A stretch of DNA of 64,000 bases from Crenalkalicoccus roseus (GTDB taxonomy: Bacteria; Pseudomonadota; Alphaproteobacteria; Acetobacterales; Acetobacteraceae). The first letter of the stretch is position 1. The number at the start of each line of letters is the position of its first letter. Shown in pieces: positions 41,976 to 51,186 of this stretch. The translations under genes and the position numbers were made by a program. Under the pieces are notes generated by a model. That model worked only from the letters and a program-made list of their open reading frames with translations, ran no database searches and was not told where the DNA came from. The stretch lies in the NCBI RefSeq assembly GCF_004761865.1, contig NZ_SJDM01000011.1, forward strand, positions 1-64,000, given 5' to 3'.

Positions 41976-43319
41976 TCACACCTCCGCCGCCGTCAGCGCC
42001 CGCCGCGCGTCGCCGCCCCACGCGCGCTCGTAGAGGTGCAGCCAGCGGTCGGCCTGGGTCAGGCCGCTGGTCACGATCTCGTCGAGCGGAGCGAGGTACA
42101 CCTCCTCGCCGAGGCCGCGCGCGCGCAGCCCGTCGCGCGCGATCGCCACCATGTCGCGGGCCAGGTCGCGCACGCTCCGCCCGCGGATCGGGGCGGCGAG
42201 CGCCTGTCGCGGCACCGCCGCGCGCAGCGCGCGCATCTCCTCCACCGTCCAGCCTCGGATCAGCGCGGCCGCCGCCTTCTGCGCCGCGTCGTCGTAGAGC
42301 AGCCCCACCCAGAGCGCCGGCAGCGCCAGCAGCATCGCCGGGCTGCCCGCGTCGGCGCCGCGCATCTCCAGGAAGCGCTTGAGGCGCACCTCGGTGAAGA
42401 CGGTGGTCACGTGGTCGGCGAAGTCGCCCATGGTGGCGCGCTCGCCCGGCAGGATGCCGAGCCGCCCCTCCATGAAGGCGCGGAAGCTCGCCCCGGCGGC
42501 GTCCAGCCAGCGCCCCTCGCGCATCACGAAGTACATCGGCACGTCGAGGACCCATTCGGCGAAGCGCTCGAAGCCGAAGCCCTGCTCGAACACCACCTCG
42601 GGGATGCCGGTGCGGTCGGGGTCGGTGTCGGTCCAGACATGGGCCCGCAGGCTGCGGAAGCCGCTCGGCCGCCCCTCGGCGAAGGGGGAGTTGGCGAACA
42701 GCGCGGTGGCCACCGGCTGCAGCGCCAGGGAGACGCGCAGCTTCTCCACCATGTCGGCCTCCTCGCCGTAGTCGAGGTTGGCCTGCACGGTGCAGGTGCG
42801 CAGCATCATGTCGAGTCCGAGCGAGCCGACCTTCGGCATGTAGCCGCGCATGATGGCGTAGCGCCCCTTCGGCATCCACGGCATCTCCTCCCGCCGCGCC
42901 AGCGGGTGGAAGCCGAGCGGGGCGAAGCCGAGGTCGAGCGGCGCCGCGGCCTCGTGCACCTCCCGGATATGCGCGGTGAGCTCCTCCCGCGTCTGGTGCA
43001 GGTCGGCGAAGACCGCGCCGGAGAGTTCGAGCTGGCCCGCCGGCTCCAGGCTGATCGCGGCGCCGCCGCGCTTCAGCCCGATCGGGTTGCCGCGGTCGAG
43101 GATCGGCTCCCAGCCGCGCGCCAGCATCCGCTCGAGCAGCGCGCGGATGCCGTCCGGCTCGTAGGCGGGCGGCGCCAGCCCGGCGCGGCGGAAGCCGAAC
43201 TTCTCGTGCTCGGTGCCGACCTTCCACGCCGCGCGCGGCTTGCTGCCGGCGGCGAACCATTCGGCGAGCTGGCGCACCGAGGTGATGGGCGTCAGATCCG
43301 CCTCGCCGGGATTGGACAT
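41976..43319 (-). CDS. gshA: Glutamate-cysteine ligase (plant/alphaproteobacterial type)
   Basis: 447 residues, the length of the GshA type found in alphaproteobacteria and plants. It makes gamma-glutamylcysteine, the first step of glutathione synthesis. Motifs are WKVGTEHEKFGF (substrate and Mg Glu), GGAAISLEPAGQLELSGAV, MPWMPKGRYAIMRGYMPKVG, TCTVQANLDYGEEADMVEKL, and FTEVRLKRFLEMRGADAG. It lies 47 bases downstream of rsmE on the same strand. Together with ubiA this is a common order in Rhodospirillales. The chaC gene at 51466 would degrade the same pool. Confidence 0.96.
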   Translation of the reverse strand: MSNPGEADLTPITSVRQLAEWFAAGSKPRAAWKVGTEHEKFGFRRAGLAPPAYEPDGIRALLERMLARGWEPILDRGNPIGLKRGGAAISLEPAGQLELSGAVFADLHQTREELTAHIREVHEAAAPLDLGFAPLGFHPLARREEMPWMPKGRYAIMRGYMPKVGSLGLDMMLRTCTVQANLDYGEEADMVEKLRVSLALQPVATALFANSPFAEGRPSGFRSLRAHVWTDTDPDRTGIPEVVFEQGFGFERFAEWVLDVPMYFVMREGRWLDAAGASFRAFMEGRLGILPGERATMGDFADHVTTVFTEVRLKRFLEMRGADAGSPAMLLALPALWVGLLYDDAAQKAAAALIRGWTVEEMRALRAAVPRQALAAPIRGRSVRDLARDMVAIARDGLRARGLGEEVYLAPLDEIVTSGLTQADRWLHLYERAWGGDARRALTAAEV

Positions 43320-43366
43320 GTGCCCTTCCGTTTCGCGCCGCCGTCAGGGGCAGAACGCCCGGCGGG

Positions 43367-44092
43367 TCATGGGGTGGCCCAGTCGCCGGCCAGCGCCTGC
43401 AGCACGGCGAGGCCGGCGACCGCCGCCGTCTCGGCACGCAGGATGCGCGGCCCGAGGGCGACCGGCGAAACAAAGGGTCGCCGGAGGAGGTCGTCAAGCT
43501 CCGCCCGCTCGAACCCGCCTTCCGGGCCGACCAGCCAGGCGAGCGGCGGGCGGAGACGTTGCGCCGCCGCGGCGATGGGCGGCGCCCCCCGCCGCTCGGC
43601 GCCGACCAGCAGCGGCGCGCCGTCCCAGGCGTCGAGCACGGCGTGCAGCGGCTGCGCCTCGGCCAGGCGCGGCACCGCGAGGCGCTCGGACTGCTCCGCC
43701 GCCTCCCGCGCGATGGCGGCGAGGCGGGCGGCGTTGACGCGGTCGGCGACGCTGCGGCGGGTGAGCACGGGCTGGATCAGCGTGGCGCCGAGTTCGGTCG
43801 CCTTCTCCGCCGCCCAGCCCATGGCGTCGCGCTTCAGCGCCGCCAGCAGCAGGCGCAGCTCCGGCTCCGGCGCCTGCGGGCGGGTTTGGCGCTCCGGCAC
43901 CAGCACGGCGCGGTCCCTGCGCAGCGCGGCGATGCGCGCCGCCCACTCGCCGTCGCGGCCGTTGAACAGCAGCACCGCATCGCCCGCCGCGCGGCGCAGC
44001 ACGCCGCCGAGGTAGTGGGCCTGGGCCGGCGAGGCGGGCAGCTCGCGGCCCGCCTCCAGCGGCTGGTCGGTGTAGAGGCGCGGGATGGACAT
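43367..44092 (-). CDS. rsmE: 16S rRNA (uracil-1498-N3)-methyltransferase
   Basis: 241 residues. The N-terminal PUA-like domain begins IPRLYTDQPLEAG with AHYLGGVLRRAAGD. The SPOUT domain has the knot motifs TELGATLIQPVLTRRSV, LAWLVGPEGGFERAELDDL and LGPRILRAETAAVAGLAVLQ, which bind S-adenosylmethionine. It modifies U1498 at the decoding region of 16S rRNA. Its start codon overlaps the region where divergent ubiA starts, so the promoters of each must lie inside the other coding sequence or the true ubiA start is later. Confidence 0.95.
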   Translation of the reverse strand: MSIPRLYTDQPLEAGRELPASPAQAHYLGGVLRRAAGDAVLLFNGRDGEWAARIAALRRDRAVLVPERQTRPQAPEPELRLLLAALKRDAMGWAAEKATELGATLIQPVLTRRSVADRVNAARLAAIAREAAEQSERLAVPRLAEAQPLHAVLDAWDGAPLLVGAERRGAPPIAAAAQRLRPPLAWLVGPEGGFERAELDDLLRRPFVSPVALGPRILRAETAAVAGLAVLQALAGDWATP

Positions 44093-45017
44093 GGCGGCTT
44101 CCGCCCGCTCTATACACCGCGTGCAGGGCTACACCGACATCCGCGAGGGCGTCCTCGCCCGCCTGCCGCGGGGCTGGCGGCCCTACGCGCTGCTGATGCG
44201 GCTCGACCGCCCGATCGGCGCCTGGCTGCTGTTCCTGCCTGGGCTCTGGGCCATCGCCCTCGTCGCCCCCTCCTGGGCGGAGGGGCTGCGCCTCGTCCTC
44301 CTCTTCGCCCTCGGCGCGGTGGTGACGCGCGGCGCGGGCTGCGTGGTGAACGATTTGTGGGACCGGGAGCTGGACCGGCGGGTGGAGCGCACGCGGGGCC
44401 GCCCGCTCGCCTCCGGCGCCGTCACGCCGCGCCAGGCGCTGGCCTTCCTCGCCGCGCTCGGGGCGGTCTCCCTCGCCATCCTGTTCCAGCTCAACGCCGT
44501 CGCCATCCTGGTCGGGCTGGCCGCGCTGGTGCCGGTGGTGCTCTACCCGCTGGCGAAGCGGGTGACCGACTTCCCCCAGGCGGTGCTCGGCATCACCTTC
44601 GGCTGGGGGGCGCTGCTCGGCTCCGCCGCGGCGACCGGCACGCTGGGCTGGGAGGCGGCCCTGCTCTACGCCGCCTCCTTCGCCTGGATCCTCGGCTACG
44701 ACACGATCTACGCGCACCAGGACCGGGAGGACGACGCGCTGGTCGGCATCCGCTCCACCGCGCGGCGCTTCGGGGAGCGGACGCGGCCCTTCCTCGCGGC
44801 CTGCTACGCCACGGCGGTCGCGCTGCTCGCCCTTGCCGGCTGGGTGGCGGGGCTGAACGGCTGGTTCTACCTGGCGCTCCTGCTGCCGGCGGCGCTGCTG
44901 GCCCGGCAGGTGCGCGCGCTCGACATCCACGACCCCGCGCACTGCCTGCGCCTGTTCAAGGCCAACCGCGAGGTCGGGCTGGCGGCGGCGCTGGCGATCC
45001 TGGTCGGCAGGCTTTGA
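44085..45017 (+). CDS. ubiA: 4-hydroxybenzoate polyprenyltransferase
   Basis: 310 residues, about nine membrane helices. It joins a polyprenyl chain to 4-hydroxybenzoate in ubiquinone synthesis at the inner membrane. The two Asp-rich motifs are VVNDLWDRELDRRVERTRGR and GYDTIYAHQDREDDALVG, which bind Mg-diphosphate. Starts at 44085 (GAGGCGCGGG upstream), 44091 or a GTG at 44121 are possible. The conserved part begins at YTDIREGV, just after the GTG, and a tatacac sequence sits at 44111. The start is therefore uncertain. A methyltransferase gene follows with a TTGA overlap. Confidence 0.94.
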   Translation: MDMAASARSIHRVQGYTDIREGVLARLPRGWRPYALLMRLDRPIGAWLLFLPGLWAIALVAPSWAEGLRLVLLFALGAVVTRGAGCVVNDLWDRELDRRVERTRGRPLASGAVTPRQALAFLAALGAVSLAILFQLNAVAILVGLAALVPVVLYPLAKRVTDFPQAVLGITFGWGALLGSAAATGTLGWEAALLYAASFAWILGYDTIYAHQDREDDALVGIRSTARRFGERTRPFLAACYATAVALLALAGWVAGLNGWFYLALLLPAALLARQVRALDIHDPAHCLRLFKANREVGLAAALAILVGRL

Positions 45018-45691
45018 CCCGCGGCGCGGACAGCCGCCACACCGGCCCTGACCGCGCGGCGGAGTTCATCAGGGCGCACACCGCCATCGCCCGCGCCCCC
45101 CTGGTGCCCGAACTCGCGCTGCACCTCGCCACCGAGATCACCCCGATCTGGCAGGCAACCGAGGGCTGGCTGGCGCGGGAGGGGGTGGCGCCGCCCTTCT
45201 GGGCCTTCGCCTGGCCGGGTAGCCAGGCCATGGCCCGGCTGATCCTGGACGCGCCGGGGCGCGTCGCCGGCCACCGCGTGCTGGACTTCGCCGCCGGCTG
45301 CGGCCTCGCCGCCATCGCCGCGGCGCGGGCCGGCGCGGCGGCGGTGGAGGCGGCGGAGATAGATCCGCTGGCCTGCGCCGCCATCCGGCTGAACGCGGCG
45401 CTGAACGGCGCTTCCGTCGCGGTGCTGGAGGGCGACCTGGTGGGCGCCCCCTGCCGCTGGGACCGGGTGCTGGCCGGCGATGTCTGCTATGAGGCGCCGA
45501 TGGCCCGCCACATCCTGCCCTGGCTGCGCGCCCTGGCGGCCGCCGGGGCCGAGGTGTGGCTGGCCGATCCCGGCCGCGCCTACCTGCCGCGCGAGGGGCT
45601 GGAGCCGCTCGCCCGCTTCCGCGTGCCGACCACCCGCGAACTCGAGGACCGCGAGGAGCGCGAGGTCACCCTCTACCGCCTGCTGCCCTGA
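45014..45691 (+). CDS. Class I methyltransferase, ETF-beta lysine methyltransferase / COG3897 type
   Basis: 225 residues when started from the TTG that overlaps the ubiA stop; no ATG exists before residue 74. The conserved family opening is EFIRAHTAIARAPLVPELAL, followed by PPFWAFAWPGSQAMARLILD. The SAM motif is HRVLDFAAGCGLAAIAAARA, then EAAEIDPLACAAIRLNAALN, VLAGDVCYEAPM and WLADPGRAYLP. These are the marks of COG3897 proteins, some of which methylate lysines of electron-transfer flavoprotein beta. That role would suit an organism rich in acyl-CoA dehydrogenases, but specificity is inferred. Confidence 0.83.
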   Translation: MTRGADSRHTGPDRAAEFIRAHTAIARAPLVPELALHLATEITPIWQATEGWLAREGVAPPFWAFAWPGSQAMARLILDAPGRVAGHRVLDFAAGCGLAAIAAARAGAAAVEAAEIDPLACAAIRLNAALNGASVAVLEGDLVGAPCRWDRVLAGDVCYEAPMARHILPWLRALAAAGAEVWLADPGRAYLPREGLEPLARFRVPTTRELEDREEREVTLYRLLP

Positions 45692-45774
45692 CCCCGCCGC
45701 CATGGCGCCGCCACGATGCGGCGCGACCCCGCCGCCATGGCGCCGCCACGATGCGGCGCGACCCTGCCGCCATG
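45690..45774 (+). repeat. 35-bp tandem duplication forming the intergenic space
   Basis: Two identical 35-bp copies (45690-45724, 45725-45759), each starting gaccccgccgccatggcgcc, and a third partial copy of 15 bases (gaccctgccgccatg) that supplies the start codon of the next gene. The first copy begins within the stop codon of the methyltransferase gene. 35 is not a multiple of three, so each copy's ATG codons fall in different frames. Confidence 0.9.
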
Positions 45775-46077
45775 CCCCGCCCGTGCCTCGCCCTGCTGCT
45801 GCTGGCCCTGGCCGCGCCCGCCGCGGCGCAGAGCGGCGGCACCACGCGCTTCTACGATGCCACGGGCCGCTACCAGGGTCGCGCCGAGGAACGGCAGGGC
45901 ACCACCCGCCATTATGACGCCATGGGCCGCTACCAGGGCCGGTCCGAGACGCGGGACGGCACCACCCGCCACTACGACTCCCTGGGCCGCTACCAGGGCC
46001 GGACGGAGCGGCGCGACGGCACCGCGCACCGCTACGACGCGCAGGGGCGCTACCAGGGCCGGCAGGAGCGGCGCTGA
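45772..46077 (+). CDS. Small secreted YQGR-repeat protein, unknown function
   Basis: 101 residues: a signal peptide (CLALLLLALAAPAAA-QS) followed by four tandem 20-residue units of the form GTTRxYDAxGRYQGRxExR. The mature protein is small, basic and rich in Tyr, Gly and Arg. The YDxxGRYQGR core resembles YD/RHS-type beta-hairpin repeats but is too short for an RHS shell. I have the impression that similar short repeat proteins occur in Acetobacteraceae, but no role is known to me. No clear Shine-Dalgarno is visible because the upstream space is a 35-bp tandem duplication. The 239 bases after it contain only a duplicated gcgcctgatccg (46192 and 46249). Confidence 0.72.
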   Translation: MPRPCLALLLLALAAPAAAQSGGTTRFYDATGRYQGRAEERQGTTRHYDAMGRYQGRSETRDGTTRHYDSLGRYQGRTERRDGTAHRYDAQGRYQGRQERR

Positions 46078-46316
46078 GTCCCCTCCCCATCCCGGCGCCT
46101 GCGTTCCCCGCCTCGCATCGCCGTGGCGCGGCTCCGCGGATGCGGCCGATCCGCTCCCGGGCGCCGGCGCGTGCCCGGCTTCGCCGCACGAGCGCCTGAT
46201 CCGCGGAGGCGTTCCTCGCCGGAGCGGTGACTCAGCCGCCCGGCAAGGGCGCCTGATCCGTAGAGGTGGGAGCGGCGAAGCGGCGGGCGCGCAGGTCGCG
46301 CGGGCGGGATCCGGCC

Positions 46317-47591
46317 CTACCGCGTCGCCTGCTCCAGGAAGCGGAGCAGCGCCGCCAGATCCTCCGCCTCGCCCACCGTCTGCACCGGCATCTTGGTGCC
46401 CGGCGTCACCACGTCCGGGCCACGGGTGAAGAGGTCGGCCACCGTCTCCGGGGTCCAGACGATGTCGCCCCGCGCCAGCCGCTCGGAATAGGGATAGCCG
46501 GGCACGCTGCCCATGCGCCGCCCGAACAGGCGGTGCAGGTGCGGCCCGGCCATCGGCCCGGCATCCGGGGTCAGCGCGTGGCAGGCGGCGCAGGCGCGGA
46601 ACACATGCGCGCCATGCGGGTCGAGCCCCTCCCGCGCCGCCTCCTCCGCCGCTGGGGCGAGCGGGCCGAGCGGCGCGCCCGTCGCCGCCTCCCAGCGCCG
46701 CACCAGCCGGTCCTGCCCGCCCGTCCAGAGCGTGCGCCCATCGGGGGCGAAGGCCACCGACCAGACCGGGAAGCCCGGCCCCTCCAGCGCGCGGTGCGGC
46801 CGCCCCTCCGGCAGCGCCCAGAGCGTCACGGTGCCGCCGAGCGTCGCCGCGGCCAGCATCCGCCCGTCCGGCGCCACGGCCAGCGCCACCACCGGCCGCG
46901 TGCCGGCGGCGAGGTCGCGCACCGTTCCCTCCGGCGAGACCAGGCGGATGGTCCCGTCCGCCCCGGCGCTCGCCAGGCTGCCGTCCGGAAGGGCGGCGAG
47001 CGCGTTCTGCGGCAGGCCGAGCGCGGCCAGCACCTCGCCCGCATCCTCCTCCCGGCGCGGATCCCACAGCCGCAGCGTGCCGTCGTAGCCGGCGCTGGCC
47101 AGCCGCCCGTCGGCGCGCCAGGCCAGCGCGTTCACCGGCCCGGCATGGCCCGCCAGCACCCGCGCCGTCCCGTCCGGGCGCCAGAGGCGGACCGTCGCAT
47201 CCCACCCCGCGGAGGCCAGCATCCCGTCCGGTCCCGCGGCGAGGGCGGCGACAGGGGCGGCGTGCCCCTCCAGCACCCGCTCCGGCGCCTCCGCCCCACC
47301 GGGCGGCCAGAGGGCGATCCGCCCGTCCTCGGCGCCGCTCGCGAAGCCGCCGCCGGGACGGGGAGCGAGGGCGTTCACCGCCCCCCCGTGCCAGCGCAGC
47401 ACGCGCAGCGCCCGGCCGGAGACCGGGTCCCACAGGATCACCGCATGGTCGAATCCGGCCGAGGCGAGGCGCCCGCCCTCCGCCAGGGGCAGCAGGGCGC
47501 GCACCGGGCCGCCATGGCCGGCGAGGTCCTGCGCCGCCGCCAGGGCGGGCAGCAGCAGGCCGAGGCAGAGGGTTCGCAGCAGCCGGCGCAT
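46317..47591 (-). CDS. Periplasmic WD40 beta-propeller fused to cytochrome c
   Basis: 424 residues. A signal peptide (LCLGLLLPALAAA-QD) precedes about seven WD40 repeats (30-310), for example GHGGPVRALLPLAEGGRLAS, GHAGPVNALAWRADGRLASA and GYDGTLRLWDP. A class I cytochrome c domain closes the protein (325-424). The haem site is C334-A-A-C337-H338, and the likely axial Met is M401 in TPGTKMPVQ, followed by EDLAALLRFLEQ. A beta-propeller with a covalent haem tail in the periplasm suggests electron transfer coupled to a bound partner. Similar fusions exist in proteobacteria, but I know no assigned function. Confidence 0.85.
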   Translation of the reverse strand: MRRLLRTLCLGLLLPALAAAQDLAGHGGPVRALLPLAEGGRLASAGFDHAVILWDPVSGRALRVLRWHGGAVNALAPRPGGGFASGAEDGRIALWPPGGAEAPERVLEGHAAPVAALAAGPDGMLASAGWDATVRLWRPDGTARVLAGHAGPVNALAWRADGRLASAGYDGTLRLWDPRREEDAGEVLAALGLPQNALAALPDGSLASAGADGTIRLVSPEGTVRDLAAGTRPVVALAVAPDGRMLAAATLGGTVTLWALPEGRPHRALEGPGFPVWSVAFAPDGRTLWTGGQDRLVRRWEAATGAPLGPLAPAAEEAAREGLDPHGAHVFRACAACHALTPDAGPMAGPHLHRLFGRRMGSVPGYPYSERLARGDIVWTPETVADLFTRGPDVVTPGTKMPVQTVGEAEDLAALLRFLEQATR

Positions 47592-47640
47592 GGCCGCAGC
47601 CTCTGCCCCGGATGCGACGGCGACGCCAGGGTCTTCCCGC

Positions 47641-48027
47641 TCAGAACCGCAGGAGCCGGCCGGCCGGCGGCCACAGCGTCACGATCTCGGCGCGGAACAG
47701 CAGGATCGCCACCACGGCGCCGAGCACCACCAGCACCGTCGTCACCCAGGCGACCACCAGCGTCCGGTCGCGCGGCGGCGCATCGCCGAGCGGCGGCAGG
47801 GGCGGCTCGATCGGCTGCGGCGCGCGCCGCGCCAGCGGGTGCGGCGGCGGGCGGGGCCGGTCCGGCGCCGGCGCCTGGGGCGGCTCCGCCGGCGCGGGCG
47901 GGCGCGGCGCCTCGGGCCGCGCCGCCCATTCGTGGCCGCAGCGGGCGCAGCGCAGCCGCCGCCCGGGGCCGACCAGCCGGTCGGGCACCTCGTAGGCGGC
48001 GGCGCAGGCGGGGCAGGTGATGCGCAT
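47641..48027 (-). CDS. MJ0042-type zinc-ribbon membrane protein
   Basis: 128 residues. An N-terminal zinc finger with C5-x2-C8 and C27-x2-C30 (MRITCPACAAAYEVPDRLVG, then LRCARCGHEW) matches the MJ0042 family. A Pro-rich linker (35-88) and one membrane helix near 90-111 (LVVAWVTTVLVVLGAVVAIL) follow. Alphaproteobacteria often carry such a gene next to ftsE, as here, where it is divergent from ftsE with 89 bases between. The function is unknown; a membrane-anchored sensor or assembly factor is possible. Confidence 0.88.
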   Translation of the reverse strand: MRITCPACAAAYEVPDRLVGPGRRLRCARCGHEWAARPEAPRPPAPAEPPQAPAPDRPRPPPHPLARRAPQPIEPPLPPLGDAPPRDRTLVVAWVTTVLVVLGAVVAILLFRAEIVTLWPPAGRLLRF

Positions 48028-48116
48028 GCGCCATCACTCTGCGGCGGCCATGCAACGGCGACAAGCGCCCCGAACCCGGTTGGCGCGGCGCGCGCGCGGC
48101 GTCATTGTCCGCGCCC

Positions 48117-48795
<679 letters not shown>

Positions 48796-48803
<8 letters not shown>

Positions 48804-49725
48804 CGGCCACCTCCCCCCGGGCGCGGCGGCGCCGCGCCGCCTGGCGCCGCCACGGCGCAGCCGCGGACGCGATCCGCTCGGGCTGCGCCGCGCGCTCGCC
48901 GACCGCGTGCTGCCGGCGCTGGTGGCGGCGATGGTGCTGCTGGCGGCGCTGACCCTGGCCGGCGCGCAGGGCGCCTCGGCGGTCGCGGCGCGCTGGGAGG
49001 CGGGGGCGGCGGCGGCGATGACGGTGCAGCTTCCCGCCGGCACGCCCGCGGCGCGGATCCGCGCCGCCCTCGCCGCGCTCGACGCCCTGCCCGAGGTGGC
49101 GGAGGCGCGGGCGATGGACGAGGCGCGCCTCGCCGCCCTGCTCCGCCCCTGGCTCGGCGAGGCACCGGCGCTGCCGCTGCCGGTGGTGATCGAGCTCCGC
49201 CTCGCCGCCCTGCCCGCCGTGCCGGAGGCGCTGGCGGCGCGCATCGCCGAGGCGGTGCCGGAGGGGGCGGTGGAGGCGCACGGCGTCTGGGTGGCGCGGC
49301 TGGTGACGCTGGCGCGCAGCCTGCAGGCGGTGGCGCTCGCGGCGCTGACGCTGGTGGGCGGCCTCGCGGTGGCGGTGGTGACGGTGGCGGTACGCGCCGG
49401 CATCGCGGCGCGGCGGCAGGCGATCGGCGTCCTGCACGAGCTCGGCGCCACCGATGCCGACATCGCCGGGCGCTTCGCGGCGCGGACGGCGCTGCTCGTG
49501 GGCACGGGCGGGCTGCTCGGCACGCTGGCGGCGGTGCCGCTGCTGCTCGGCTTCGCCGACCTGGCGGCGCCGCTGCTCGGCGGGCGGGCGGCGACCTCGC
49601 TGTGGACCCTGCCCTGGGGCAGCCTGCCCTGGGCCTGGCTTGCCCTGCTGCCGCCCCTTTCCGCCGCGCTCGGCTGGCTGACCGCGCAGGCGACGCTGCG
49701 GCTGTGGCTGCGACGCCTGCCGTGA
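48796..49725 (+). CDS. ftsX: Cell-division permease FtsX
   Basis: 309 residues: a cytoplasmic N-terminus, the first helix near 40-60 (LPALVAAMVLLAALTLAGAQ), a periplasmic domain (about 65-165) with ALAALDALPEVAEARAMDEA, and three further helices. The conserved FtsX stretch RQAIGVLHELGATDADIAGR connects to FtsE. It overlaps ftsE by 8 bases and is followed by a GTGA overlap with the ydcF-type gene. Confidence 0.93.
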
Positions 49726-50342
49726 GGCGCCGGGGCGCGCTCGGCCGCGCGCTGCGGGCGCTGGCGGGGGCGGGGGCGCTCGGCCTGCTGCTGCTCGGCC
49801 TCGGCTTCCTCTGGTTCCTCGACGCCGCCGCGGCGACGCCGGAAAGCCCGCTGCGCCCGACGGACGGCATCGCCGTGCTCACCGGCGGCGCGGAGCGGGT
49901 GCAGACCGGGCTGCGCCTGCTCGCCGAGGGCCGGGCGCGGCGGCTGCTGGTCTCGGGCGCGCATCCGGACGCCACCCTCGCCGACCTCGCCCGCGCGCAC
50001 GGGATGGAGGCGGCGGCGCTGGCCGGACGCGTCGCGCTCGGGCGGGAGGCGCGCAGCACCCGGGGCAACGCGGCGGAGATCGCCGCCTGGGCGCGGCGCG
50101 AGGGGATGGGCTCGATCCGCGTGGTGACGGCGGGCTACCACATGCCGCGCGCCATGCTGGAGCTGCGCCGCGCGCTGCCCGAGGCGGTGCTGGTGCCGCA
50201 TCCGGTGGTGCCGCCGCCGCTGCGCGAGGCGGCGGCGGTCGGTCGCTCCCGCACCTGGTCGCTGCTGGTGGGGGAGTATCTGAAGCTGCTCGGCGCCTGG
50301 GCGGGGATGAGCCGCCTCCCCACGCCGCCGCCCGCGGCCTGA
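49722..50342 (+). CDS. YdcF/ElyC-family protein (DUF218)
   Basis: 206 residues from a GTG that overlaps the ftsX stop. One N-terminal helix (LAGAGALGLLLLGLGFLWFL) anchors a periplasmic DUF218 domain: TDGIAVLTGGAERVQTGLRL, LLVSGAHPDATL, REARSTRGNAAEIAAWARRE and VVTAGYHMPRAMLELRRALP. ElyC-like members affect envelope assembly and undecaprenyl-lipid use; YdcF binds SAM. The coupling to ftsEX and plsC is common in this order of bacteria and supports an envelope role. Confidence 0.87.
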   Translation: MRRRGALGRALRALAGAGALGLLLLGLGFLWFLDAAAATPESPLRPTDGIAVLTGGAERVQTGLRLLAEGRARRLLVSGAHPDATLADLARAHGMEAAALAGRVALGREARSTRGNAAEIAAWARREGMGSIRVVTAGYHMPRAMLELRRALPEAVLVPHPVVPPPLREAAAVGRSRTWSLLVGEYLKLLGAWAGMSRLPTPPPAA

Positions 50343-50445
50343 GGCCCCCTGTGCCGGAGCCCGCGGCGCCGATATCACGCCCCCGGGCGGCCCCGCCCCT
50401 GCCATGCCTCGCCCCGCGGCGGGCGCTTTTCCGGAACCTGCGGCG

Positions 50446-51186
50446 ATGATCTGGCTCCGCTCGGCGCTGTTCAACCTGGCCTTCTATCTCGGCAGCGCCG
50501 CGCTCGCGGTGCTGGCGCTGCCGCTGCTGCTGGCGCCGCGCCGGGCGGTGGTGGCGGTGATGCGGCTGTGGTCGCGGGCGGTGCTGGCGCTGCTGCGCGC
50601 GGTCTGCGGCATCCGCGTACGGGTGGTGGGGGCGGAGCACCTGCCACGCACCGGCGCGGCGCTGATCGCGGCCAAGCACCAGTCGGCCTTCGACACCATC
50701 GTCTGGCTCGGCCTGCTGCCCGACGCCGCCTACGTGCTCAAGCGCGAATTGCTGCACCTGCCCGTCTATGGCTGGCTCGCGCGCAAGGCGCGAATGATCG
50801 CGGTGGACCGTCGGGCCGGGCCCGCCGCCATGCGCCACCTGATCCGCGCCGGGCGGGAGGCGGCGGCGGAGGGGCGGCAGATCGTCATCTTCCCCGAGGG
50901 CACGCGGGTCGCGCCCGGTGCCCGGGTGCGCTACCAGCCGGGAATCGCCGCCCTGGCCGCGGCGACCGGCCTGCCGGTGATCCCGGCCGCCACCGACAGC
51001 GGCCTGTACTGGGCCCGGCGCGCCTTCCTCAGGCGCCCCGGGGTCATCACCCTGTCGATCCTGCCTCCGCTGCCCCCCGGCCTGCCGCGGGAGGCGCTGA
51101 TGACGCGGCTCGAGCAGGCGATCGAGGAGGAATCGCAGCGCCTGCTCGCCGGGCCCGCCGCGAAGGGGGGCGAGGCCTGTGGATAA
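50446..51186 (+). CDS. plsC: 1-acyl-sn-glycerol-3-phosphate acyltransferase family (PlsC)
   Basis: 248 residues from the ATG at 50446; an ATG at 50404 would add 14 unconserved residues. An N-terminal helix leads to the acyltransferase motifs AAKHQSAFDTIVW (HX4D), MIAVDRRAG, FPEGTRVAPGA and a VIPAATDSGLYW block. It acylates lysophosphatidate in phospholipid synthesis. The stop codon TAA is part of a perfect DnaA box. Confidence 0.92.
   Translation: MIWLRSALFNLAFYLGSAALAVLALPLLLAPRRAVVAVMRLWSRAVLALLRAVCGIRVRVVGAEHLPRTGAALIAAKHQSAFDTIVWLGLLPDAAYVLKRELLHLPVYGWLARKARMIAVDRRAGPAAMRHLIRAGREAAAEGRQIVIFPEGTRVAPGARVRYQPGIAALAAATGLPVIPAATDSGLYWARRAFLRRPGVITLSILPPLPPGLPREALMTRLEQAIEEESQRLLAGPAAKGGEACG

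Noticed and set aside
46078-46316. Two copies of gcgcctgatccg as a possible attachment or mobile-element scar
   Set aside because: Similarity is only about 12-18 bases, spaced 57 bases, with no element between them.
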